DNA of 64,000 nucleotides from assembly GCA_032718475.1 (NCBI GenBank), contig JAUCBJ010009110.1:1-64000 (forward strand). The letters run 5' to 3'. The number at the start of each line of letters is the position of its first letter. Within the stretch, counting starts at the first letter, position 1. The notes beneath the pieces are model-generated. The model made no database searches. It had not been told where the DNA came from and saw nothing but the letters and a program-made list of their open reading frames with translations. Source of the stretch: Nemertoderma westbladi (Eukaryota; Xenacoelomorpha; Nemertodermatida; Nemertodermatidae). The translations under genes were made by a program, and so were the position numbers. This document shows, one piece after another, positions 1-10,300 of the stretch.

Positions 1-1
1 A

Positions 2-235
2 TTTCGAAAGTGCCCCTCAACTTATGAGGCAGATCGCTTAGCCCTGAACCAGGAAATGCGAAGATATCTAGATTCTACGACATTCGGTTCCACTCTAGCC
101 GTTAAAGGTTTAAGTGTTGAACCGCAGGATCCCAGCGCCGTCCTAAATCAAGACCTAATCCATCTCTGTATAAAATCTCAAGGTAAGTTTTATATGGCCC
201 TAAAGCAGGCCATCGACATTGCACTTAGCAAATAA
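2..235 (+). CDS. 3' end of an unrecognised coding sequence or exon (partial)
   Basis: From base 2 one frame is open for 77 codons and ends at TAA 233-235. It enters from outside the window, so the start is unknown. Base composition is clearly richer in GC than the AT-rich DNA that follows, and the translation is a mixed, globular-looking sequence (it ends with residues ALKQAIDIALSK), which is why I take it as coding. I do not recognise the family. There is an alternative reading: AAG|GTAAGTTT at 180-190 is a near-perfect 5' splice donor, so the exon may end at 182 and the last 17 codons may be intron. The stop codon overlaps an AATAAA hexamer (231-236), which could serve as a polyadenylation signal if the message really ends here. 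It could be a host gene exon or a transposon tail. Confidence 0.35.
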   Translation, partial: FRKCPSTYEADRLALNQEMRRYLDSTTFGSTLAVKGLSVEPQDPSAVLNQDLIHLCIKSQGKFYMALKQAIDIALSK

Positions 236-1313
236 ATTTCAAATTTGATATAATTATCTGCCTCAATACGCCCCATAGTTTTCTTTATCATAAAAACTTT
301 GTTTTTGTGTAGGCCTATGCTGCGCGTTCTAAAAGTTTATTCTTTTTATACTGGTAGGCCTAATTAATTAATTACTTACTTAAATAAAATGTTAATATCC
401 TAATTAATTTCTTAAGTAATATTTACGATTTTAAATAAATTACATGAAAAAATAAAAAAAATAAATAACATTGCCATAAAATAGAAAAAAGAAAATAAAT
501 TAAATTAAAAAACCAAAATGTCATTATTGTATGCAGGTTCGTCATGGCGTTAATTAATTTCGTTGGGCCTATAGGCCTAGTAAAAGTAGCAGTATAAATT
601 TACTGTTATATATATACGTACTATATATCTACTATATATACTATATATGTACTATACATATATATATAAATAAATATACTTTAATTGATACTTAGGCTTA
701 CATAATTAAATATAATTATTCTAATTACTTTTAAAAATATATATTAATATATTAATAATTAATATTTACGTATATAAAAAAATATAAAAAATAAACTTGC
801 CATAAAATATAGAAAAAAAATAAAATAAAACAAATAAAAACTCCAAAATATCATTTTAATGACGGTTTATCATAATGTAAAAGTAGTACAAACTGGGGTG
901 TGTGTGCGAAATCATTTACACAACCTGTACACAATACACATATACAAATATTTATTGTACAATATTTGGATAATCTTAGTTATATCTATCTTAATTAGCC
1001 TACTTTTTTATAAAACTAAATAGTTTTAAAAAAAATTTAGTGCCAGTAGTTACTTATTGTTTATCGTTTTATATGAATTTCATCATCATTTTAAATATGT
1101 AAGGATTTATTTGCCAGTTCTTAATTTTTTATGGCGCCATTTTCCTTTATTATTGGCGTTAAACTTCCACCATGGAGTAACCAGTTCGATCCCACCTGCA
1201 CGTCATTGTCGACTTTGCAAAGCTGTAACCAATGAATGTAATCATTCTAATATTCTTGTATCTTATAATTTATTAACCAGATATTTATTTTCCACATTTC
1301 ATACAGCAGCTCA
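236..1313. other. AT-rich intergenic DNA, no gene seen
   Basis: This stretch is very AT-rich with A-runs (for example 440-500 and 775-850). It has several AGGCCTA-type octamers (313, 354 and 571 region) and a TATATA-rich microsatellite. I see no coding region. The open frame crossing 1057-1413 is mostly AT-rich chance sequence that runs into the first satellite units. A short tRNA B-box-like string (GTTCGATCCC, 1184-1193) stands alone without an A box. Confidence 0.6.
605..682. repeat. TATATAC-type microsatellite
   Basis: Irregular run of ACTATATAT/TATATAC words, ending in TATATATAAATAAATA. It is a simple AT repeat able to form cruciforms. A similar run sits at 3419-3480. Confidence 0.7.
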
Positions 1314-2928
1314 CTGCTCGTGGTTGTTGTGTATGCTGCGCCATTTGTGTTCTGGAATATTTAACCCTGTTTTAATCGAACCACCAATTATGATCTATCC
1401 TCTTTTACTGTAGACCAATCGGCTCGTGGTTGTTGTGTATGCTGCACCTCTTGTGTTCTGGAATATATTATCCTCTTTTAATCGAACCACCAATTAATGA
1501 TCTATCCTCTTTAACTGTAGACCAGTCGGCTTGTGGTTGTTGTATGCTGCTCCACTTGTGTTCTGGAATATTTTATCCTCTTCTAATCGAACCCCAATTA
1601 ATGATCTACCCTCTTTTAATTTAGACCAGTCTGCTCGTGGTTGTTGTGTATGCTGCACCACTTGTGTACTGGAATATTTTATCCTCCTTTAATCGATCCA
1701 CCAATTAATGATCTATCCTCTTTTACTGTAGACCAGTCTGCTTGTGGTTGTTGTGTATGCTGCGCCACTTGTGTTCTGGAAAATTTTATCCTCTTTTAAT
1801 CGAACCACCAATTAATGATCTATCCTCTTTTACTGTAGACCAGTCTGCTCGTGGTTGTTGTGTATGCTGCACCACTTGTGTTCTGGAATATTTTATCCTC
1901 TTTTAATCGAACCACCAATTAATGATCTATCCTCTTTTACTGTAGACCAGTCTGCTCGTGGTTGTTGTGTATGCTGCACCACTTGTGTTCTGGAATATTT
2001 TATACTCTTTTAATCGAACCACCAATTAATGATCTATCCTCTTTAACTGTAGACCAGTCGGCTTGTGGTTGTTGTGTATGCTGCGCCACTTGTGTTCTGG
2101 AATATTTTATCCTCCTTTAATCGAACCACCAATTAATGATCTATCCTCTTTTACTGTATGCTGCACCACTTGTGTTCTGGAATATTTTATCCTCTTTTAA
2201 TCGAACCACCAATTAATGATCTATCCTCTTTTACTGTAGACCAGTCTGCTCGTGGTTGTTGTGTATGCTGCGCCACTTGTGTTCTGGAATATTTTATCCT
2301 CCTTTAATCGAACCACCAATTAATGATCTATCCTCTTTTACTGTATGCTGCACCACTTGTGTTCTGGAATATTTTATCCTCTTTTAATCGAACCACCAAT
2401 TAATGATCTATCCTCTTTTACTGTAGACCAGTCTGCTCGTGGTTGTTGTGTATGCTGCGCCACTTTTGTTCTGGAATATTTTATCCTCTTTTAATCGAAC
2501 CACCAATTAATGATCTATCCTCTTTTACTGTAGACCAGTCTGCTCGTGGTTGTTGTGTATGCTGCACCACTTGTGTACTGGAATATTTTATCCTCCTTTA
2601 ATCGAACCACCAATTATGATCTATCCTCTTTAACTGTAGACCAGTCGGCTTGTGGTTGTTGTATGCTGCACCACTTGTGTTCTGGAATATTTTATCCTCT
2701 TCTAATCGAACCCCAATTAATGATCTACCCTCTTTTAGACCAGTCTTATCGTGGTTGTTGTGTATATACACACGCTTGTGTATGTGCTGCACCTGTGCAT
2801 ATGCGCACATGCTGCACCACTTGTGTTCTGGCATATTTTATTATCTTTTAATCAAACCATCAATGTTCAATTAATGTTCTATCCATTTCAGACCAGTTTT
2901 CTTGTACTGTAGTTGTGTATGCTGCACC
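1314..2928 (+). repeat. SatA 107-bp satellite, left block (about 15 units)
   Basis: About 15 tandem copies of the 107-bp SatA unit. Recognisable landmarks in each unit are TCGAACCACCAATTAATGAT, CTGTAGACCAGTCTGCTCG and TGTGTTCTGGAATATTTTAT. Units here are more varied than in the main array. Several have lost about 30 bp so that CTGTA runs straight into TGCTGCACC (2155 and 2342 areas), some read TTCTAATCGAACCCC, and the last unit (2760-2928) is strongly diverged with CA/TG-rich insertions. Because 107 is not a multiple of 3 and each unit contains stops, the short open frames here are not genes. Confidence 0.95.
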
Positions 2929-3732
2929 TAAATTAATTACTTTGATCAACTTAAAATATTTTCCCTAGTGCGTTGTGAGGGTAGGTTTGCCCAATTTATA
3001 CCTCAACCGTTTTCTCAACTTTAATGTTTTTCCCTAGTATTTACTATAATTATTAATTAATTAGATTCTATTACCTATATTAAATAAACACATTATTCAC
3101 ATTCAATTATATATCCTAATGGTTATGGAATCTTTGTCGTACATATTTGTCAAATACATAATATTACATAATATATAATTTTGAATAATACATAATTACA
3201 ATAAATATTTTATATTTTAATTAATTTTTATAAAAATTTAAAAGAAATTGAAAAAATTAAGTATTTTGTATGTAAGTCCTACTAGTACTATGAGGCTACT
3301 ATGTATTGATATCAGATAATGATTAATAGACATAATTGAATCAATAATGTCACAATTGTCTTCATAATATGAAGATTATATATTCTGAGCCATATTAATT
3401 ACTAATTAAAGTATTGTTTTTATATATACTATATATACTATATATACTACTATATATCTATACTTTATATATACTATAACTTTCCATTTATTTTATAATT
3501 TTGTGGACCATAGGGCCGCCTCAAAGTTTCTTTAATTTCTCAACTTTAATCTCATATTATATTCCACTTTCAAGGCAGTAATATTTTAGTGACATGAAGT
3601 CATTGTATGCTTTCACATATCCGGTTCCGGTACTGGTGATGTTTTTTACATTTTTGTGATAAACATATTGAAAAGTATACACATGCTGCCCGCCCGTTTT
3701 TATGTGGCAAAAGAGATTTTATTAATAATCAG
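2929..3732. other. AT-rich spacer, no gene seen
   Basis: Single-copy AT-rich DNA between SatA and the long inverted repeat. It contains a duplicated short phrase (CTCAACTTTAAT at about 3013 and 3537) and a TATATAC microsatellite at 3419-3480. No open frame of note. Confidence 0.6.
3419..3480. repeat. TATATAC microsatellite
   Basis: Runs of TATATACTA and CTATATAT words, like the run at 605-682. Confidence 0.7.
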
Positions 3733-4085
3733 CAATATATAATTAATAACTAATTAGATACCTTATTTCGAGTTATTAATTAACTACATAAGTACACTGT
3801 AGTATAACTAATCATCCTTCTTAATATAGCAATTAAGTTAATTATAGCTCTATTATTCTATACATGGTTGTCAATATTTTTGTTATATACTTATTATTTC
3901 TACTGCCTATATTAACCAACTGTATTAAATAAAGGCAACTTTATTATACCTATTATAGCGCAGCTCTTTATATCAATAACTATTTGTAATTTATATTTTC
4001 ATCACATTAATTCAGATACCCGTTTCAAGCAAAACCTTTAAAATGATTAATATAATTTCAGATTTTTGTGAAATTACAGTTGCTA
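3733..4085 (+). repeat. Left arm of the long inverted repeat
   Basis: Pairs with 4636-4960 on the opposite strand. The best-conserved part is around 4009-4060. Confidence 0.6.
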
Positions 4086-4635
4086 TAACCGAATATAAAT
4101 GCACCCATTTATATTTAATGTCAAATGCTATGTAAATAGCAAATATTTAACATAATCCTATGTTGTTGAAATATATATCCGTTATTTTCATATTATATGA
4201 TCAAATATTATATTATTAGAAAAAAAAACAAGGAAAGTATTATATTAATATTGGGGTGCACCTAGATATTGGTGATCAGGGTGCACTTTGCAATATGCAG
4301 GGTTATTATCGGGGTGCATTGTGGTTGTAACATTCATTTCATTTAATTTCTTGTGACAGGTGGGTGGGAGTGGTTATGGGGTAGTGGCAATGCACCTAGC
4401 GATGTTAACCTTGTCAGATCGTGGCAAGTCATATTATATATCAGAATAAATGACATACTGGATGCTCTCTATGTTATTAAACATTACTTTACTCAAAATC
4501 CATTTCTGCTAGGGCCTTTCTTTCTAGATATTGGATTGAAATGTATTTGTATAATTAACAAGAATTACATATCTAAAAGTATAAATTTGCATATTATTCA
4601 GATATAGCAATATAATATATAATTTCCCTGAAATG

Positions 4636-4960
4636 TGAAATTATATTCATTATTTTATAGTTCTTGCTTGAAACGGGTATCTGAATTGATATGATAAATA
4701 TATAAAAGTCAAATATTAATTTATATATTTAGCTGCACTACAATATATATAATAAAGTTATCTTTATTTTCTACGTTTGGTTATTATAGGCGATAATTAT
4801 AATATGTGTATAACAAAAAGATTATCAGTCATTATAGTATCATATAGCTATATTTCAGTTAATTGTTATATTAATTCTGATTATTAGTTTTACTACAACG
4901 GTGTACTGATTTAGATAAGAACTCGAGAAAAAAAAGGTAACTATTAAATATATATAAATG
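4636..4960 (-). repeat. Right arm of the long inverted repeat
   Basis: Reverse complement of the left arm. The perfect 24-bp core is 4664-4687. Similarity continues outwards through the CTCGAG at about 4922 towards about 4960. Confidence 0.6.
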
Positions 4961-5002
4961 TTTATTATTATAATTTCTTATAATTTATTCCGAAGTTCCA
5001 TT

Positions 5003-5107
5003 TAAATGTTCTGCTATGTCAGCTTTGTTTGTGATAATTTTTGTTGTCATTCTTAAATAAACATTGTTTATATTGAATCTAAAAACATTATGCCAGATTG
5101 TGTAATG
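5003..5107 (+). repeat. Upstream flank copy of a duplicated AT-rich segment
   Basis: This segment next to the GC-rich minisatellite resembles 6185-6296. It shares CTATGTC, TTAAATAA..GTTTATATT and ATGCCAGATT in the same order and at similar spacing, so minisatellite plus flank were once one larger repeated unit. Confidence 0.55.
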
Positions 5108-5117
5108 GAATACCTTC

Positions 5118-6078
5118 CTCGCAGGGCGTGAGGTCACGCTATTCAGTACTCACCTGTCTCGCCCGGGCGCGCGTTCACGCTATTCAGTACTCACCTGTCT
5201 TACCCGGGGGCGGGGTCACGCCATTCAGTACTCACCTGTCTTGCCCGGGCGCAGGGTCACGCCATTCAGTACTCACCTGTCTCGCCAGGGCGCGGGGTCA
5301 CGCCATTCAGTACTCACCTGTCTCGCCAGGGCGCGGGGTCACGCCATTCAGTACTCACCTGTCTCGCCCGGGCGCGGGGTCACGCCATTCAGTACTCACC
5401 TGTCTCACCCGGGCGCGGGGTCACGCCATTCAGTACTCACCTGTCTCGCCAGGGCGCGGGGTCACGCCATTCAGTACTCACCTGTCTCGCCAGGGCGCGG
5501 GGTCACGCCATTCAGTACTCACCTTCTCGCCCGGGCGCGGGGTCACGCCATTCAGTACTCACCTGTCTCACCCGGGCGCGGAGTCACGCCATTCAGTACT
5601 CACCTGTCTCGCCAGGGCGCGGGGTCACGCCATTCAGTACTCACCTGTCTCGCCCGGGCGCGGGGTCATGCCATTCAGTACTCACCTGTCTCACCCGGGC
5701 GCGGGGTCACGCCATTCAGTACTCACCTGTCTCGCCAGGGCGCGGGGTCACGCCATTCAGTACTCACCTGTCTCGCCAGGGCGCGGGGTCACGCCATTCA
5801 GTACTCACCTTCTCGCCCGGGCGCGGGGTCACGCCATTCAGTACTCACCTGTCTCACCCGGGCGCGGAGTCACGCCATTCAGTACTCACCTGTCTCACCC
5901 GGGCGCGGGATCACGCCATTCAGTACTCACCTGTCTCGCCCGGGCGCGGGGTCACGCCATTCAGTACTCACTTGTCTCACCCGGGCGCGGGGTCACGCTA
6001 TTCAGTACTCAACTGTCTCACCCGGGCACGGGGTCACGCTATTCAGTACTCAACTGTCTCACCCGGGCACGGGGTCAT
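5118..6078. repeat. SatC: GC-rich 41-bp minisatellite, about 23 units
   Basis: About 23 tandem units of 41 bp (two are 40 bp, reading ACCTTCTCGCC). Landmarks are GTCACGCCATTCAGTACTCA, CCTGTCTCGCC and GGGCGCGGGG. It is strikingly GC- and CpG-rich in an AT-rich neighbourhood. No unit contains a stop codon in any forward frame, so two long overlapping frames (about 330 and 281 codons) exist purely because of the repeat. The product would be a 41-residue periodic peptide read through all three frames, which is not gene-like. On the minus strand every typical unit carries ACAG|GTGAGTAC, a strong 5' splice donor match. Confidence 0.95.
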
Positions 6079-6184
6079 GGATTTAGTTAAAATTAGAAAT
6101 AAGGTATCTATGAAATAGTTCTTATTAACCTACAAAATATGTTTGTTGATATAATTACTTACAAATTTTTTCAATATGGCTCAT
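6079..6184. other. Short AT-rich spacer
   Basis: Unique AT-rich DNA between the minisatellite and the duplicated flank. Nothing recognisable. Confidence 0.5.
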
Positions 6185-6296
6185 TAAATCTTCTTCTATG
6201 TCTGGTTGTATGTTATTTTTTATGCCAGTACTGTTACAGTATTAAATAATAGTTTATATTAATTCCAATAACACCATGCCAGATTAAGTAATTTGG
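6185..6296 (+). repeat. Downstream diverged copy of the minisatellite flank
   Basis: Diverged copy of 5003-5107. Both end with ATGCCAGATT followed by GTAAT and then minisatellite-type sequence. Confidence 0.55.
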
Positions 6297-6300
6297 TAAC

Positions 6301-6350
6301 GTACTCACCCGGGTGTGGAGTCACGTTATTATGTCTCACCCGCAAGCAGC
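6301..6350. repeat. Degenerate SatC unit
   Basis: GTACTCACCCGGGTG..GAGTCACG is a recognisable diverged 41-bp unit, followed by TCTCACCCGC. It stands in the same position relative to its flank as the main array does to 5003-5107. Confidence 0.65.
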
Positions 6351-6733
6351 AGGTTCATTGCTGCATTACTTCTTCACTGGCGTTAAATTGTTACTCAAAC
6401 ACTGGATAGTAAAAGTTAATTTTAATATCTATATAATATCTATATGTATGAAAAGTGGTTAACATCAGTGCAAAATTTTAACTGTATATTATTTCCTCGA
6501 GCAAGTGGAAACTTACAAACTTTGTTTCCCAACCGAACTAACTTTTTAATACTTTTCATAATTAAATATTCATTATTATATTTTTTATATTATGTTCAGA
6601 ATAGGGAAATTAATTTATAATAATAACAACAAAATAATACTAATCATAAATATGTCGGAAAAATATATTTATAAGTGTGATCTTTTCTATATACAGAAAT
6701 ATTGTGAAAAGTATGGTAAAGAATTAAAACTAG
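6351..6733. other. AT-rich spacer, no gene seen
   Basis: Unique AT-rich DNA. No open frame, RNA gene or repeat recognised. Confidence 0.55.
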
Positions 6734-6853
6734 CTGCACCACTTGTGTTCTGGAATGTTTAATCCTCCTTTAAACATACCACCAGTTAATAATCTTCCTC
6801 TTGTATACCAGTCTGCTCATGGTTATTGAGTATACGGCGCCACGTACTTGTGT
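6734..6853 (+). repeat. Isolated diverged SatA unit
   Basis: A single degenerate 107-bp-type unit (CTGCACCACTTGTGTTCTGG, then CATACCACCAGTTAATAATC and CAGTCTGCTCATGGTTATTG). It abuts the 89-bp repeat. It is clearly older than the homogenised units downstream. Confidence 0.8.
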
Positions 6854-7357
6854 AGAATGCTTTGCCAATTCCTACCACAATACATTTTGCTCCACTTTCA
6901 TATTTTGCCATGAGGTGAGTGTATGTTTGCCCGTTTGTATGTAGACTGCTTTGCCAATACCTACAACAATCCATTTTGCTCAACAATAATATTTTGCCAT
7001 GAGGTGAGTGTATGTTTGCCCGTTTGTATGTAGACTGCTTTGCCAATACCTACAACAATCCATTTTGCTCAACAATAATATTTTCCCATGAGGTGAGTGT
7101 ATGTTTGCCCGTTTGTATGTAGACTGCTTTGCCAATACCTACAACAATCCATTTTGCTCAACAATAATATTTTGCCATGAGGTGAGTGTATGTTTGCCCG
7201 TTTGTATGTAGACTGCTTTGCCAATACCTACAACAATCCATTTTGCTCAACAATAATATTTTACCATGAGGTGAGTGTATGTTTGTCCGTAGGTGTGTAG
7301 AATGCTTTGCCAATTCCTACCACAATCCATTTTTCTTCACCATAATATTTGGCAATA
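6854..7357 (+). repeat. SatB: 89-bp tandem repeat, about 5.5 units
   Basis: The GAGGTGAGTG landmark recurs at 6912, 7001, 7090, 7179 and 7268, an exact 89-bp period. Inner units are nearly identical. The two outer edges share a different variant (GTAGAATGCTTTGCCAATTC at 6852 and 7297, exactly five units apart). SatB sits between a lone SatA unit and the main SatA array, joining the latter at about 7358. The open frame on the minus strand here is repeat-derived and not a gene. Confidence 0.95.
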
Positions 7358-10300
7358 CATCGAACCACCAATTAATGATCTATCCTCTTTTACTGTAGAC
7401 CAGTCGGCTCGTGGTTGTTGTGTATGCTGCACCACTTGTGTTCTGGAATATTTTTTCCTCTTTTAATCGAACCACCAATTAATGATCTATCCTCTTTTAC
7501 TGTAGACCAATCGGCTCGTGGTTGTTGTGTATGCTGCGCCACTTTTGTTCTGGAATATTTTATCCTCTTTTAATCGAACCACCAATTAATGATCTATCCT
7601 CTTTTACTGTAGACCAGTCTGCTCGTGGTTGTTGTGTATGCTGCGCCACTTGTGTTCTGGAATATTTAATCATCCTTTAATCGAACCACCAATTAATGAT
7701 CTATCCTCTTTTACTGTAGACCAATCGGCTCGTGGTTGTTGTGTATGCTGCTCCACTTGTGTTCTAGAATATTTTATCCTCTTTTAATCGAAACACCAAT
7801 TAATTATATATCCTCTGTTACTGTAGACCAATCGGCTCGCGGTTGTTGTGTATGCTGCACCAATTGTGTTCTGGAATATTTTATCCTCTTTTAATCGAAC
7901 CACCAATTAATGATCTATCCTCTTTTACTGTAGACCAGTCTGCTCGTGGTTGTTGTGTATGCTGCGCCACTTGTGTTCTGGAATATTTTATCCTCTTTTA
8001 ATCGAACCACCAATTAATGATCTATCCTCTTTTACTGTAGACCAGTCGGCTCGTGGTTGTTGTGTATGCTGCGCCACTTGTGTTCTGGAATATTTTATCC
8101 TCTTTTAATCGAACCACCAATTAATGATCTATCCTCTTTTACTGTAGACCAGTCTGCTCGTGGTTGTTGTGTATGCTGCGCCACTTGTGTTCTGGAATAT
8201 TTTATCCTCTTTTAATCGAACCACCAATTAATGATCTATCCTCTTTTACTGTAGTAGACCAGTCTGCTCGTGGTTGTTGTGTATGCTGCGCCACTTGTGT
8301 TCTGGAATATTTTATCCTCTTTTAATCGAACCACCAATTATGATCTATCCTCTTTTACTGTAGACCAGTCTGCTCGTGGTTGTTGTGTATGCTGCGCCAC
8401 TTTTGTTCTGGAATTTTTTATCCTCTATTAATAGAATCACCAATTAATGATCTATCCTCTTTTACTGTAGACCAGTCTGCTCGTGGTTGTTGTGTATGCT
8501 GCTCCACTTGTGTTCTGGAATATTTTATCCTCTTTTAATCGAACCACCAATTAATAATATATCCTCTGTTACTGTAGACCAGTCGGCTCGTGGTTGTTGT
8601 GTATGCTGCTCCACTTGTGTTCTGGAATATTTTATCCTCTTTTAATCGAACCACCAATTAATTATATATCCTCTGTTACTGTAGACCAGTCTGCTCGTGG
8701 TTGTTGTGTATGCTGCTCCACTTGTGTTCTGGAATATTTTATCCTCTTTTAATCGAACCACCAATTAATGATCTATCCTCTTTTACTGTAGACCAGTCTG
8801 CTCGTGGTTGTTGTGTATGCTGCGCCACTTTTGTTCTGGAATATTTTATCCTCTTTTAATCGAACCACCAATTAATGATCTATCCTCTTTTACTGTAGAC
8901 CAGTCTGCTCGTGGTTGTTGTGTATGCTGCTCCACTTGTGTTCTGGAATATTTTATCCTCTTTTAATCGAACCACCAATTTATGATCTATCCTCATTTAC
9001 TGTATACCAGTCGGCTTGTGGTTGTTGTGTATGCTGCGCCTCTTGTGTTCTGGAATATTTTATCCTCTTTTAATCGAACCACCAATTAATGATCTATCCT
9101 CTTTTACTGTAGACCAGTCTGCTCGTGGTTGTTGTGTATGCTGCTCCACTTGTGTTCTGGAATATTTTATCCTCTTTTAATCGAACCACCAATTAATGAT
9201 CTATCCTCTTTTACTGTAGACCAGTCTGCTCGTGGTTGTTGCGTATGCTGCGCCACTTTTGTTCTGGAATATTTTATCCTCTTTTAATCGATCCACCAAT
9301 TAATGATCTATCCTCTTTTACTGTAGACCAGTCTGCTCGTGGTTGTTGTGTATGCTGCGCCACTTTTGTTCTGGAATATTTTATCCTCTTTTAATCGAAC
9401 CACCAATTAATGATCTATCCTCTTTTACTGTAGACCAGTCTGCTCGTGGTTGTTGTGTATGCTGCGCCACTTGTGTTCTGGAATATTTTATCCTCTTTTA
9501 ATCGAACCACCAATTAATGATCTATCCTCTTTTACTGTAGACCAGCCTGCTCGTGGTTGTTGTGTATGCTGCGCCACTTGTGTTCTGGAATATTTTATCC
9601 TCTTTTAATCGAACCACCAATTAATGATCTATCCTCTTTTACTGTAGACCAGTCTGCTCGTGGTTGTTGTGTATGCTGCGCCACTTGTGTTCTGGAATAT
9701 TTTATCCTCTTTTAATCGAACCACCAATTAATGATCTATCCTCTTTTACTGTAGACCAGCCTGCTCGTGGTTGTTGTGTATGCTGCGCCACTTGTGTTCT
9801 GGAATATTTTATCCTCTTTTAATCGAACCACCAATTAATGATCTATCCTCTTTTACTGTAGACCAGTCTGCTCGTGGTTGTTGTGTATGCTGCTCCACTT
9901 GTGTTCTGGAATATTTTATCCTCTTTCAATCGAACCACCAATTAATGATCTATCCTCTTTTACTGTAGACCAGTCTGCTCGTGGTTGTTGTGTATGCTGC
10001 GCCACTTTTGTTCTGGAATATTTTATCCTCTATTAATATAATCACCAATTAATGATCTATCCTCTTTTACTGTAGACCAGTCTGCTCGTGGTTGTTGTGT
10101 ATGCTGCACCACTTGTGTTCTGGAATATTTTATCCTCCTTTAATCGAACCACCAATTAATGATCTATCCTCTTTTACTGTAGACCAGTCTGCTCGTGGTT
10201 GTTGTGTATGCTGCTCCACTTGTGTTCTGGAATATTTTATCCTCTTTTAATCGAACCACCAATTAATGAGCTATCCTCTTTTACTGTAGACCAGTCTGCT

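Larger units (their letters stand above)
3733..4960. mobile_element. Foldback/MITE-like element with long imperfect inverted arms
   Basis: The left arm (about 3733-4085) matches the reverse complement of the right arm (about 4636-4960) along most of its length, with mismatches and small gaps. The core is a perfect 24-bp inverted match, 4009-4032 against 4664-4687, which includes CAGATACCCGTTTCAAGC. Other shared words, in the same order, are TTTTTGTTATA, AATAAAG..AACTTTATTATA, GCAGCT and TCGAGTT. The central loop (about 4086-4635) holds three GGGGTGCA-like words (4254, 4279, 4312) and no gene. Long inverted arms without a transposase are typical of non-autonomous foldback or MITE elements. The exact ends and any target-site duplication are not clear in this AT-rich DNA. 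An alternative is an old inverted duplication of host DNA. Confidence 0.6.

Noticed and set aside
1184-1193. Isolated tRNA B-box-like GTTCGATCCC
   Set aside because: No A box at the proper distance and no fold into a tRNA seen.
4353-4607. 84-codon frame in the loop of the inverted repeat
   Set aside because: AT-rich low-complexity translation with no recognisable features; likely chance.
5098-6090. 330- and 281-codon frames in the GC-rich minisatellite
   Set aside because: The products are 41-residue periodic and merely read the repeat through successive frames. No proper start or non-repeat sequence.
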